Below the pieces are notes generated by a model that was given only the letters and a program-made list of their open reading frames with translations, was not told the DNA's origin and ran no database searches. Shown here in pieces: positions 33,536 through 44,739 of a stretch of DNA of 64,000 nucleotides. The position numbers and the translations under genes were made by a program. The stretch comes from Anniella stebbinsi (lineage: Eukaryota > Chordata > Lepidosauria > Squamata > Anniellidae): positions 95,140,609-95,204,608 of the forward strand of contig JARDYH010000003.1 of NCBI GenBank assembly GCA_029215795.1, in the 5' to 3' direction. Each line of letters begins with the position of its first letter. Positions within the stretch are counted from its first letter, which is position 1.

Positions 33536-35540
33536 AAACTAACTGGACATACTGAACTGCCTTGTGAATTTTTGTTAATAAAACCTATACATGAGCTAAG
33601 AGGGCAGACGTCTTACTACTTTCTTCTAGTAGTAATTGCAAAAACATTAGCATCTGTAGCAACATTCCCAACAATAATAAGAATTTTACCATACATTGGA
33701 TACTGATTATGGTAGAATGGTAAAATGGTTATCTACCCACACTAACTTATTTACTAAGTGCTAACAGAGTGTCCAAAAAAGTATTCTCTACAAATATGTT
33801 ACAGTAGACTTCATCCAAGTGATTTATAGGAGTACTTAATTTCTTTTATATTCAGTTAGTATCAACTGCTTTGCCTCTAAGAATTGGCAAATGACCATTG
33901 ATGCATTCTGCCCAACACCAAGATACAGTTAGTTTAAAATAAATCCATGGTTGTTTGGCCTTTAATTTGATGTTCAACAGAAATTGTCTGACAGTTTTTC
34001 TAGCAGGGAAAAAGAAAAATCCTCTAATGCACCAGAACAAATGTTTATTGGCAGTATCTGAAGCCATGAAATTCAGTTTACATCTTATCTAGGGCATTCA
34101 ATGACTTACATTTTTTTTAGAAGCTGAACGGTGTAACTCACTATTAAGGTTACACCTATTAATTCTCCCAGGTGCATCTTTTATCAACAATTTTCACAGG
34201 CAGTGCGTTCTGAAAAATAAATCACACTTTGGCCGGGATCTTCCATGGGTTGTGGCAGGGGGAGGGTTTTTTATTCTTTTTTTTTGTAATTGAAGACTGA
34301 TGGCTCAGAAAGCTTCTCAAGCATTTGGCTAACTTGTTGATACCTGTCATGACTGAGAAGCCCATCTTTTTGTTTGGGAAAACCACATTTCAAATCTGTT
34401 ACGCTCTTCAAGCTAGTTAAAGAAGGGGCTGACATCCTGATGTTTTGTCCTCTCAGTAGATTGCTGACCCCTTAATGTCTGACATGTATTCTCGGTTTCA
34501 TGGCTTCTTAAGGACCAGATAGGATTGATGATTCTAAACAGATGGAGATAGATTCCTAGTTGTCCATTACATTCAAAATAGCTTTTTATATTGCTTTCTG
34601 ACTTTGCTTGTGACTCCACAATTTCAGTGATTATGTTCTTGATTAAGTAAATGTCTATGGATGGATCGGATCCTGCCCTTGGTTTACTAGGAAGCATGGC
34701 AAATGATCTTGTTCATGATTAGAAGTGTTTAAATACATATAGAGATGGACAGTATATGTGACCCACATAAAATAGAAATGGAGATTGGGGGGGGGGGGAA
34801 TGTAGGCAACTTGATTCAGGTTGGTCTCAGTATAACCTTGTTTCCTGAATCTCCAGTATTTAAAGATATGACAAAGGGAAAATATTATTCCCAGAGTGCC
34901 TACAAGGAAAAAACAGTCAGTGGGTAATGGGGTATGCCCAACAGACAGGCTGAAATTTCATCACAGACGATGTAGGATTTACTTGGTGTGAATAGCCCCA
35001 ATAGAACCTGGAGAGGGAAAAACTGAAGATTTTTCAGATGTTGCTTCTCCCCTTAGTCTACACTTTATCCATAGAGATGAATCCCCATGGCAACTTCTTC
35101 ATAAGACTTGCCATGATGTTTAGAATGTCTTACCGTGTGTATAGGCCTCATCACCTGTACACCAGCTCCCAAAAGCCATAGGCAACAAAGTTAAAATGCA
35201 GATGGTTAAGACGTTATGGGCATTTAAGCAGCATCTTTCCAGATTGCCTCTTAAATAAATCATGATATCAAACCTGCTGTGACAATGCAATACGTAGATA
35301 TTTTGTCCTTACGCTTGACAAAATACTGCATCCATATTTAAATCTCAAGTGTACTCTGCACTCATTATCCTGCAAGACTCAAGACTGATGTGTACATTTA
35401 GCAAAATTGTAGGCGTCTGTCCTCTGCTGACTGTGCTGCGGCAAACTATGGCTGAGTTGTCACATGTTTAAATACTTCCTTGCATTTAGAAGACCTGCAT
35501 ATGAAGTTGATACCTGATATTCCAGTTTTCTACATACATT
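33536..35540. other. No gene seen; G-run
   Basis: Long unique-looking stretch. A 12-base G run lies near 34787. No repeat family recognised. Confidence 0.35.
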
Positions 35541-35545
35541 TTCCT

Positions 35546-35585
<40 letters not shown>

Positions 35586-35650
35586 ACTGCCCCATAGCCG
35601 AAGCTCTCTGGGCGGTTTACATAAGTTTACATAACTGTTATTCCAAAATC
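35546..35650 (-). mobile_element. (GAT)n plus LINE 3' tail
   Basis: (GAT)n at about 35546-35583 is followed by 'gccccatagccgaagctctc' and 'tgggcggtttacat', the antisense of the LINE tail at 11920. The trinucleotide tract probably grew from the LINE's 3' microsatellite. Confidence 0.75.
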
Positions 35651-35654
35651 AGGC

Positions 35655-35875
35655 CTGCCAACAGTAAACTAAAGTAACACGTTGCAATTGAGTAACTGAC
35701 GGCTGTTTCACACTAGTGGCAGCAGCTGTACAGAAGCATCATTGTGAGGACCAGTACCTAGAAATGGAGGATGTACACTTGGCCAGCATGATTTGCACAA
35801 TTGTATGTATAATGTAAATGATGCTATACAGATTTTTCTTTGGTAGTTTACATAATACAGAGAGTTTTATACACA
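35655..35875. other. No gene seen
   Basis: Short unique stretch. Confidence 0.3.
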
Positions 35876-35879
35876 ACTT

Positions 35880-36680
35880 TCCCCACAATACACATTTGCG
35901 GGAATGGACGGCGAGAATAAAGAGGCAACACAATAAATTGGATTTAAACAGGGCCACATTTATTAACATATCAAGGTAGATGGAGGCCTATGCAGGCATC
36001 CTGTCTTTGGCCAACGTCTTGGCCATAATTGGGATCAGGCGAGCTATTCCTATCTTGGTAGGTGTCGCTGGTGCATCGACACCTCCCAGGATTGCCATTT
36101 GGGGAGGTAGGCCTTCCTATATCACGTCCCCTCAGGTTGCAAAACTCAGAGTGGGTGAATAAGGTTGGCCTCAGAGGTAACCCTTATCCCCACACCTGGT
36201 GCTGCAGGACTCCCAGGTGAGGGCCTCAGGTGTCACCAATCACCACAACAGTGCCTAAGAATGCTCACCAAAACCTGTACTTGCTCCCGATGCCCACACA
36301 CCTGCCCCCAATAAAATGTGACCAAATTCAACCAATTCGCCTATTTAGCTCTCCCCCATTGTCTTACAGTGTGAAGTAGGTGAAAAAAAACCCAAATCAA
36401 GTTTGAAGGTAACAAATTCCTACTTGGTCCCCAAAAAGGCAGCCAGCAAGCCCACACTGTCTACAGGGAGGGAGCTGCAAAGGAAGAAGGTGGGGGAAGG
36501 AACTGCAGCAGCCCTATAAATAGGCCCATAGCTCCTCCCCCAACCAGTGGCACCATACGGAGGCTGCCAATGGCAGGCCTCCACATGTCGTCCTCTCCGC
36601 CACCCGCAATTGCCCCTTTCCGCTCTGACAAGCCGGACGTGGTAGGAAGGGCCTTTTTGTATGTTAAAAAAATGCTATCT
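35880..36680 (-). mobile_element. LTR-like repeat, copy 2
   Basis: Reverse orientation relative to 32890-33535 and colinear with it over most of its length. On the minus strand a TATA-like CTATTTATAGGG (36514-36525) precedes a body and an AATAAA-containing end (gttaataaatgtggccct). This matches the promoter-to-polyadenylation order of an LTR. The 5' extent beyond 36490 is estimated. Confidence 0.5.
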
Positions 36681-36689
36681 AACAAATCT

Positions 36690-37205
36690 TGGAGTACTGT
36701 GGAATCTGAAGGATAACTATGTTCTAACTTGCATATTAGTCCAGAAGGTATAAATTAGATCAGTTCACTTAAAATGCAGAGCAAACTAAGTTCTCCAGAA
36801 AGATACAGAGAATGCCAGAACTCATGCAGCATGGGAAATGTAGTTTCCAACTGCTGGTACTCATCCTGAACATTAGGCCAAACTGAACACTGGAGATCAG
36901 GTTCTCCTTACCATCCCTTCTCCGCAGGATGACTATACACAGAGGCAGCTGGTGGACTACATGGAGAGCCAATCCCACCCCACCCTCCTTCAGGATGCAG
37001 TGGGCTGGAATGCTAGTGAGGATGATAACCAGGATTCTTGGGCGGGATGCTGACAGTTGTGCAGCCCAGGAAACATTGCATACCCCATTTGTAAGCCACT
37101 TTCAAAGTATTATATCCTGCTTGGTGTAGATCTGGTTTTGGCCTCATAAGACGTGTGGAAATTCATCCCAGGATTCAAAGCAAACTCCAGACAGAATGTT
37201 AGGAG
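36690..37205. other. No gene seen; MITE debris
   Basis: Includes 'ccatgtagtcc'-like words near 36955 and 'atcctgcttggtgtagatct' near 37106, ends of the 'agatctacac' MITE type. Confidence 0.3.
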
Positions 37206-37210
37206 ATCAG

Positions 37211-37428
37211 ATCCTTCCAGCGGAGACTGGTGACTCTGATTACGGTGAACCCATTCTGGATTTCAGTCAGAAACAGCCAGAACTCTAAAGGAGCTATCCA
37301 TGATGCTAAACCTATGTTGGGGATAGGGATCTGCACCTTGGATAGCTTCTCTAGAGTTGTGGCTGGTTCTGACTGAAACCCAGAATGGATTCATAATCCC
37401 ACTGACTCAGGAGCCTCCACTGGATTCA
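37211..37428. repeat. Imperfect inverted repeat
   Basis: The left arm 37211-37300 (…cattctggatttcagtcag…) pairs with the right arm 37338-37428 (…ctgactgaaacccagaatgg…), with about 37 bases between. No termini or target duplication were found. It is probably a foldback MITE relic. Confidence 0.7.
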
Positions 37429-37677
37429 TCCTGCCATTCCCTTTCTGCTTCATGACTTTCCACCTTGGGTCTCATTAGTGCTCTATCACAGTAGTTTTAT
37501 GTAGCCTTTAATTTAGCACCATCTTCCCTATGACAATCCCTTAATACCCATCTCTATGATAAAGGCAAAAGTGGGTGTCCTATTATTGCATAAGCCACAG
37601 CAATGCCACCAATTTCATTTTATTTAATTAGTGCACTTGTGCTTTAATGTAATACTTCTACTACGAATGTTTATAAA

Positions 37678-37812
37678 GCAGGTTCCCCAACCTGGCACCC
37701 TCCAGATGTTTTGGCTTACAAGTCACATCGTCCCCAACCATTGGTCATGCTGGCAGGGGCTGATGGATGATGTAGTCCAAAACATCTGGCACACACCAGG
37801 CTAAGGAAGGCC
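37678..37812. mobile_element. 'ccagatgtttt' MITE copy
   Basis: 'caggttccccaacctgg' and 'ccctccagatgttttggctt' on the left mirror 'gtagtccaaaacatctgg' and 'ccaggctaaggaagg' on the right. This is the most complete copy of the family here. Confidence 0.75.
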
Positions 37813-37814
37813 GA

Positions 37815-38320
37815 TATAAAGGCAGTCAGAAGTAACCATTTAGACAGTGTAACTATAAAAATGCCCAAGAAAATAAAAATCCTTCAATCTGCACCTGAAA
37901 TGGAGCCGTATGGGCTTCGCAGGGCATTCAATTCCAAATTTAATTGTAAAGAAGAAACTATATTATTCAACACAGTGTAGCAGTATGTGTATACATCCTT
38001 ATCCTCAAAATAGTGAAAATATACTGAGGTTTTGGAAACATGCAAATGAGAGAAAAGAAACATCGTTGGGCGGGATCCAGCCAAAATCAAACACTTTTAA
38101 GTTCCATTCGTTTTAATAGAGAAAGAATGCATGTGTTTAAATCTTTAAAAACAGTACAATAAATGAAATAATTTACATTTTTCTGCTCTTTTATGACACA
38201 CCAAACTCTGCTGCCCAACAACAGACTCTACCCAACAGTAGGGGCAAGCCCAGCTTTGCCATATTAGGAATTTGTGTATTTTTTTCCCTTTACATGTGCA
38301 GCCTGATCTTCAGCATGTTT
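37815..38320. other. No gene seen
   Basis: Unique-looking. The last ~30 bases begin the dispersed 'cagcctgat' repeat that the next element split. Confidence 0.3.
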
Positions 38321-38329
38321 ACTCAAAAG

Positions 38330-39409
38330 TAGGGCTGTGCACGGACCCCCCGGATCGGATCGGGACCCGGATCGGGACCTCCAATTTTGTCCCGGACCGG
38401 TTCGGACAAAATCGGAGGCCCCCCGGACCGGATCGAGTCCGATCCCGACCCAAAAATCGTACATTTTTGGATCGGCCGCCATTTTTTTCCCCATAGACTT
38501 GCATTGCAATGCAAGTCTATGAGGAAAAAATGGCGGCGGGTGGGTAAGGGGGGCCTAACTCCCTCCCCCCCCGGGGCCGTCCGCTGTGGATGGCCCCGGC
38601 AGGTAAACCCCCTCCCCCGCGCTCCCTACCCCCCCTGGGGCCGGCCGCTTCCATCCGCTGGCGCCCGCGGGCGCCAGCGGATAGAAGCGGACGGCTCCGG
38701 GGGGGGTAAGCCCCCTTCCCCGCCACTGCTTACCTTCTCGGCCCGTCCGGCGCCGGCGGCTACTACCAGCGGGCTCCGCGGCCTACTCTCGAGTAGCGCG
38801 CCGGGTGATGACATCACCCGGCGCGCCACCCTGGAGCAGGCCGCGGAGCCTGCTGGGAGTAGTAGGCGCCGGCGCCGGACGGGAGCCGCCGGGCCGGGCA
38901 GGTAAGGGCCCCCCTCCCCCCTCCCCCCTCCGCGCGCCCCCTCCTCCCCTCCACGCACCCCCTCCTTACCTTCCCGGCCCGGCGGCTCCCGTCCGGCGCC
39001 GGCGCCTACTACTTCCAGCAGGCTCCGCGGCCTGCTCTAGAGTAGCGCGCCGGGTGATGACATCACCCGGCGCGCCACCCTAGAGCAGGCCGCGGAGCCT
39101 GCTAGTAGTAGTAGGCGCCAGCGCCGGACGGGAGCCACCGGGCCGAGAAGGTAAGTGCCCCCCTCCTCCCCCCCCCGCTGTCCACTTTCATCGGCGGGCG
39201 CCCGCTGGCGCCCGCCAATGGAAGCGGCGGTGGGCGCCAGTGGGCGCCCGCCGATCCGCCGATCCGCCGAACCGGTTCGGAGCTTTTTCGGACCGGTTCG
39301 GATTGGATCGGCCGATCCAGCTGCGGGATCGGAAATCGGATAATTTATCCGATTTCCCACTGGACCGGACTCGGATCGTGGATCGGGTCCGATCCAGTGC
39401 ACATCCCTA
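38330..39409 (-). mobile_element. GC-rich hAT-like foldback element (1,080 bp)
   Basis: Ends TAGGGCTGTGCACGGACC and GATCCAGTGCACATCCCTA, with a perfect 8-bp duplication, CTCAAAAG (38322-38329 and 39410-39417). It is nearly the reverse complement of 28258-29340 and the same size. The two hairpin modules are centred near 38806 and 39056, spacing 250. The same CATTGCAATG tip between GCCATTTTT boxes lies at about 38468-38535. It was inserted into a dispersed 'gcagcctgat' repeat whose halves flank it. Confidence 0.95.
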
Positions 39410-39417
39410 CTCAAAAG

Positions 39418-39475
39418 TCCTACTGGGTCCAAAGGGACTTACTCCCTGGTAAGTATGGTCAGGATTGCAGCCTTA
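39418..39475. repeat. Dispersed repeat, right half
   Basis: 'gggacttactccctggtaag' and 'caggattgcagcc' continue the repeat whose left half lies at 38300-38329. Confidence 0.6.
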
Positions 39476-39479
39476 ATTG

Positions 39480-41520
39480 CCTCTTACTTTAAATGGAAAC
39501 AATATCTTTTTATTTACAGAGCAATTTAGTCATTCAGCATTTTCCCTCTGAGCTTGTCAGAGACTGTTAGCGTTGATCCACTTTGACATTGTGCCCAGAC
39601 AGCATCCGACCACAACCCCCAGAATAGAATGCAGCCATTAACAATTTAATAACCTGTTGTGGTACTTAATTTTATTTTTACACATCAGCACTGTCACACT
39701 TGCGAACGCTGCGATTTTTTACCATTAGCAAATGCAGCGAGAAAATTTGTGCTGAGGGTATGATCCAGCCAAAGTTAAGTGAAGGCCTTATTAATTTTAT
39801 TTTTAAAATGGGAAACAAGTTCAGCCTGATCCCATGCACGTTTACTCAGAATTCAGTCTCACTGTGGGACTTACTCACAAGTGAGTGTACGCATAAGGTT
39901 GTAATCTGCATTTATGTAATGATCCCTTTGGAATTAATGGGACTTTAAGCTGCTCAGTTATAGTTGGATCATGACCTATGTTTCCAGTAGGCCAATAACA
40001 AGTTCAATATTGCAGGTTTAAACTATCTTAAACTTCTGGTTTGCTATTAGTTTTTTCCTAAGAATATTTGATTTACACATCACAACTTCTGGTGAAATCC
40101 ATAAATGTGAATTGATGTTATCTTCTTATTTAAACACCAAATGGAGAAATCCACACATTTGCACCAACTATACTGCATCTGGCTTTTGCTCTGTGTGTAT
40201 TAATGTTTTTAAAAAAGCCTTGATACTACCACATTAGCAAAAACCAAAAACATAAACAATAAACTCTGTGCGCAAGTGGCCTCTCAAAATTCTCCACACT
40301 ATTTGTAGATAGACAAATGGGGGGGGGGGGCAATTTCACCGAATTTCTCCAGGGAGAGGAGAAATTCTCGAACTATTTCTCACAAGTAGGCATCACTTGT
40401 GAGAAATAGTTGGCAAGGATTGCAGAAGAGCTTCTGTCTTTTTTTCCCCTAAGGGCTTTTTTTTTTGTTTTGGTTGTTTGCATTGCAGTTGTAAATGGAA
40501 ACAGCATCAATTGTATATTGGCAGCCCGGCCCCCATTTTGCATCCCCCACAATGCCCCATATACCTAGCATCACTCCAGGGCATTGAGGGGAGGGAATGC
40601 AGCAAAAAGTAATCATGAAGAAAATGTGGAGAAAATTCTGAGAAGTGTCCCTTTATTTCTAAGGAGGTAAGCAAAGCAAAATCTCAGGACTTTCCTGAAA
40701 GTTTCTTTCCCCATGAAAGGGGATTTCATTTTTCTGCCTCATTCTCAGGGCAGTTTATAATTTATTTTGAATGTGGTTGGTCAAGGTTTTGAGTACCTTA
40801 ACTGATCACTGTGAGATGGCTGAGGGTACTGTCTATATTTTTCTTTCTATTGCACATCTCCCTATTGCTCTGCAGTCTCCCAGGCTGCCTGAACTTCCTG
40901 ATCTGAAAAGGCCCTACAGGAAGAATAAATCCATTATGTTTTCCCCGGGCGGGAAGTGTGGGAAGCAAAGGAGGCTATAGGCTGCCAGAGAGATGACTGT
41001 ACAATGAAAGACAGGACACTCACGCACACTCCTCAGCCATCTCATAAGAAAGGTAAGCACAAGAGAACCCTGAACTCAACCCATGAGAATTTCTTCAAAA
41101 TTTCTTCTCCTTTGAATTTATTTTTTGAAAGGAATTTCTTTTCTATCAAATTGAATGAGAAATGGTTGAAATTTTTCTTGGAGAAAGTTTAGGTACAGCA
41201 CTACTTAATATGTTTTGTCCTCCACAACAGGATAATGCTCAATTAAAGAAAATGAATACCGGTACAGAAATGCAATTAATTAACAGAACAGCATTCACAC
41301 CAACTGCCCCTACCACCCCTGTTTTCTGGTATCTACCCATAGTAAGTCATTGATCCTATTTTGCTTTTGGGGAATATTTTGAGGACATCCTTTTAAAACT
41401 GATTCAAATAGGAAGCACATTCCAGACTGGGTCTCCCAGTGACAGTGTAAATGTTTCACCAGCAATGAAGGTGATGTAGGTTAAAACACCCCCAGTGGAT
41501 TCAGCAGATAGACAGAAAAC
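39480..41520. other. No gene seen; one dispersed repeat and a perfect hairpin
   Basis: 39820-39912 carries the dispersed 'cagcctgatccc…ggttgtaatctgc' repeat. A G run lies at about 40320-40330. 40371-40411 is a perfect hairpin. The rest is unique-looking. Confidence 0.35.
40371..40411. repeat. Perfect 17-bp hairpin
   Basis: aactatttctcacaagt (40371-40387) is exactly inverted at 40395-40411 around a 7-base loop. Confidence 0.8.
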
Positions 41521-41523
41521 ATT

Positions 41524-41988
41524 GGCTGGGTTCGGACAGCACGATAAGCAACGGTTGATTAATTAAGCAATCATCCATTGCATTGCTTATTGTGTTGTCT
41601 GGTAGGGAGTAGACAACTGATGGTGCACTGTTTTCTCAAATTAAGCAACAGAGAAAAACAACCGGCTGCTCTGTTGCTTCCCTGTGTCATGTGGTGGGCT
41701 CCATTGCTTAATTTCATATGTTGAGTGTGCTATTTCAGAAGACCATAGAGTCCACCAGCAGGAGCAGCTGAAAGCACTCCGGCTGCTCTTCCACAGCCAG
41801 CAGAACTTGCAGTGGTTGATGGGATAGCCCTGGGAGGAGGGAGCAATGGCTGGCCAGAAGGACGACGGGAGTTTCAACTGCTCGATGAGGGGTGGAGCAA
41901 CATGTCGTCTGGGGAGTACCGGCAATATAACATACTGTGAGTTGCCTATTCCCCCCTCCGTTGCCTAATGTGTCATCCGAACGCAACC
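41524..41988. mobile_element. Terminal-inverted-repeat MITE, longer relative of 12211
   Basis: The left end GGCTGGGTTCGGACAGCAC pairs with the right end, where the plus strand ends ATCCGAACGCAACC. ATT flanks both sides, as in the 12211 copy. The interior contains repeated 'attaagcaa/ttgctta' words. Confidence 0.65.
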
Positions 41989-42000
41989 ATTGCCTCCTTG

Positions 42001-42530
42001 TGTTCCTCCAGATGTTGTTGGATTGCATAGGTGACCATATGAAAAGGAGGACAGGGGTCCTGTATCTTTAACAGTTGCATAGAAAAGGGAATTTCAGACA
42101 GTGTTATTTGTATGCATGCAGCACAAGGTAGGGTGACCAGATAAAATCCAGGTCAGGGCTCATGTAACTTTAACAGTTGTAGAGAAAAGGGAATTTCAGC
42201 CAGTGTCATTTGTATGCAATTAGTTCCTGGTGAAATTCCCTCTTCATCATAACAGTTAAAGCTGAAGAAGCCTTGACCAGATACAAAAGGTACTGTTGTG
42301 ATGAAGAGGGAATTTCACCAAGTGCCGCATACATTCAAATACCACCTGCTGAAATCCCCTTTTCTATGCAACTGTTAAAGATACAGGAGCCCTGTCCTCC
42401 TTTTCATATACGGTCACCCTAGTACTGCAACTCCCATCATGCCTTACCATTTTCTATGCTGGCTAGGGCTGACGGGAGTTGTATTCTAACAATTTTGGGG
42501 GGGCACAAGTTGCCCACCTCTGATCGATTG
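42001..42530. mobile_element. 'ccagatgttgtt' MITE split by another MITE
   Basis: Host halves 42001-42027 ('tcctccagatgttgttgg') and 42422-42530 ('gcaactcccatcatgcc…ttgcccacctctg') are one MITE, separated by the 42028-42421 insertion. Confidence 0.65.
42028..42421. mobile_element. 'TAGGGTGACCA' MITE, nested
   Basis: Left TAGGTGACCATATGAAAAGG mirrors the right end ccttttcatatacggtcacccta. The flanking 8-mers ggattgca and gtactgca match at 6 of 8 positions. An internal 'tagggtgaccagat' near 42131 suggests a partial second copy inside. Confidence 0.7.
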
Positions 42531-42635
42531 CAGTCACAGCAAAGCTACACCAATATTTGCACACATCCGTGTAGCTTGGCTCATAGGATTGCTCTCCCCA
42601 AGTCCTATAGGGCTGTAAATCATGGGTGTGCATTC

Positions 42636-42638
<3 letters not shown>

Positions 42639-42698
<60 letters not shown>

Positions 42699-42708
42699 GA
42701 AAGAAAGG
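42639..42708. repeat. (GAAA)n microsatellite
   Basis: About seventeen AAAG-type units, purine-only on this strand. Confidence 0.95.
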
Positions 42709-42714
42709 TGTTAT

Positions 42715-43588
42715 GGTCACATTACCAACACACCACGTACAGAAGCCTGTGCAAGGCAGCCTATTGCAGAATAAATGGATACAGTACAATACAGTACTGT
42801 TCTTTTAGGAATGTCAAAGTGGATGGTTTGCCTTTTTAAAAGTTGACTCTGTCAACGTCAGTGGTCAGATTTGAGGGATCAGACAGAAACCTGAAGTCTG
42901 AACTGAATTTTTTATTGGGTTGCTCTTTGTTTTGTTTTTTTTAATTCAGGTACTTCTCTCCCTATGAGCCACCATCTGATCTGAGTTATTTATACAATTT
43001 ATGGTGATTTCACAGTAACCTGATTGATTTCAGCAGCATGGCTTCAAATTTAAACTGGTATGACTCAGAGGGCAATTGGGCTCCATTGCAACTGTGAATC
43101 GACTTAATATCTCTTTGTCATCTTTGGTTCCATTAAGTCATTAAAAGTACTTAGCAGGCCTCTGAGAGCCCTGAATTCTGCTATTAAATTTACCACAGCC
43201 TGTAGTGCACAGTTGTCAAATTAAAATTTCAACAAGGGAAACTCTAAATCTATGGTGTCTATTGTATGAGGCACAGTGGAGCTAAACTATTTTGCAGTGG
43301 TATTTCATTTATGCTAGTTGGAAGCCTAAACAGGCTTACTTCGAAGTGAGGATAGAGTTCCATATTATGAGGTAAACACAGGGATCCATGTTTACCTCTT
43401 GATGCTAATACAGGGAACGATTCATTTGCCGGGGAGAATCAATTGGCAGGAGGGGGAGGAGATGCTTAGCCCTTCCCTATATATAGATTTCCCCCTACAA
43501 ACTCTAGGCTGGCCATTTTCTCCTCAACCAGCTCCAATCTGGATGGGGGTGAGGGCGTGGAGGTCTAAAGAGAAGAGGCTGTAAAGGA
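42715..43588. other. No gene seen; possible conserved non-coding stretch
   Basis: 43010-43230 is AT-rich, repeat-free and contains ATTA-type words. It could be conserved regulatory sequence, to be tested by alignment. Confidence 0.3.
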
Positions 43589-43590
43589 AA

Positions 43591-44311
43591 CCTGGGCCAG
43601 ATCTACACCAAGCAGGATATGACACTTTGAAAACTGTATATGGAGTGTATTCTGGGCCCCAATAGTTGGCACTAGGGATGTGTATCGTATCATCAAAATG
43701 TCAGATAATTATACAATATGGTCTTTATCGTACATCCGATTAACGATAGCAATATGATACATCAGACTACGATAATTATAAGAGACGATAAAAATCATCC
43801 GATAATTATCAGAATTTTATCGTATTATCAGAAGGCTTTCTTTCATTTGGGGCCACATGGATGGAGCTAGAAGGTGGGGTGTGTTTGCTGAGACTGACAG
43901 ATTCAGTGACCAATCGTGCAGCAAGGATTCCAGCAGGCTCCAATCACAATGTTGGAAGAGGGCTAAGGATATCCCCGTATAAAACCCCCACACTTGGTGT
44001 TCCAGCTCTGGGAATTAAGGCATTGAGGGGAGAAGGGTGGATTTTGTTGGAGTCTGTCCTGGCTCCTGGGTTTTATAGTTACTTAATTACTGCTGGATTG
44101 ATTTTGGTGGCGAATTGTTGGAGATTCATTGTAGTTTTGAATCTCTTTCTGTTCCTTTCTGTGTCTCTGGTTCGTTTGGCTGTTCGTTGCTTGTGTGTTT
44201 GAGTTATAATTTTTTTAACGTTTTCTGGTTGGTTTGATTGAAGGATTAGGTTAGCGTGAGTGGGGGTACTGTGACTGAGTGAGTGTGTTGTTGTCCCTTT
44301 CCCTGTTTAAC

Positions 44312-44361
<50 letters not shown>

Positions 44362-44393
44362 CCCTCCCTCCCTCTCCCCCTCCCTCCCTCCCT

Positions 44394-44439
<46 letters not shown>

Positions 44440-44664
44440 TTGCTTGACTGTGAGTTGCTGGTGCCCTCCCTGTACCGGGCATGCAGGGAGTTGGAGATGG
44501 GTCAACTGTGCAGGCAGAGGCGCCTATATGCTGCTTTAAGCTTCAGAAGCCTGGTCCGAAATTCCAATAACAATACGATACGATATTTTCGTGTGTGCAC
44601 ATCCCTAGTTGGTACTGCTGTTATAAACCATTTTAAAGCAGTAGTGTAGATCCTGCCTTGGTGA
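43591..44664. mobile_element. 'agatctacac' MITE split by a hAT-like element
   Basis: Halves 43591-43672 and 44608-44664 reconstitute the MITE seen uninterrupted at 27592-27734. Confidence 0.8.
43673..44607. mobile_element. hAT-like element with TATCG-type arms (935 bp)
   Basis: Ends TAGGGATGTGTATCGTATC and, reverse-complemented, TAGGGATGTGCACACACG. The flanking 8-mers GTTGGCAC (43665-43672) and GTTGGTAC (44608-44615) match at 7 of 8 positions, and the related empty site is at about 27672. The arms are built on gataattat/cgatacgatat words instead of CGGAT, so it is a distinct subfamily with the same terminus. The interior holds (TA)n at 44317-44357, (CCCT)n and (CT)n to about 44436. Confidence 0.88.
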
Positions 44665-44739
44665 GCATTCACTTCATCTTAAGAGACCAATTCACAAATC
44701 AGTTAAGTACCTGAATTTTGTGGACTGCTGCCATTCCAT

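Noticed and set aside
32890..36680. A single provirus bounded by the two LTR-like copies
   Set aside because: The copies are in opposite orientation and the DNA between them has no gag, pol or env-like frames.
42456..42839. Lysine/glutamate-rich open frame
   Set aside because: It is produced by the (GAAA)n microsatellite.
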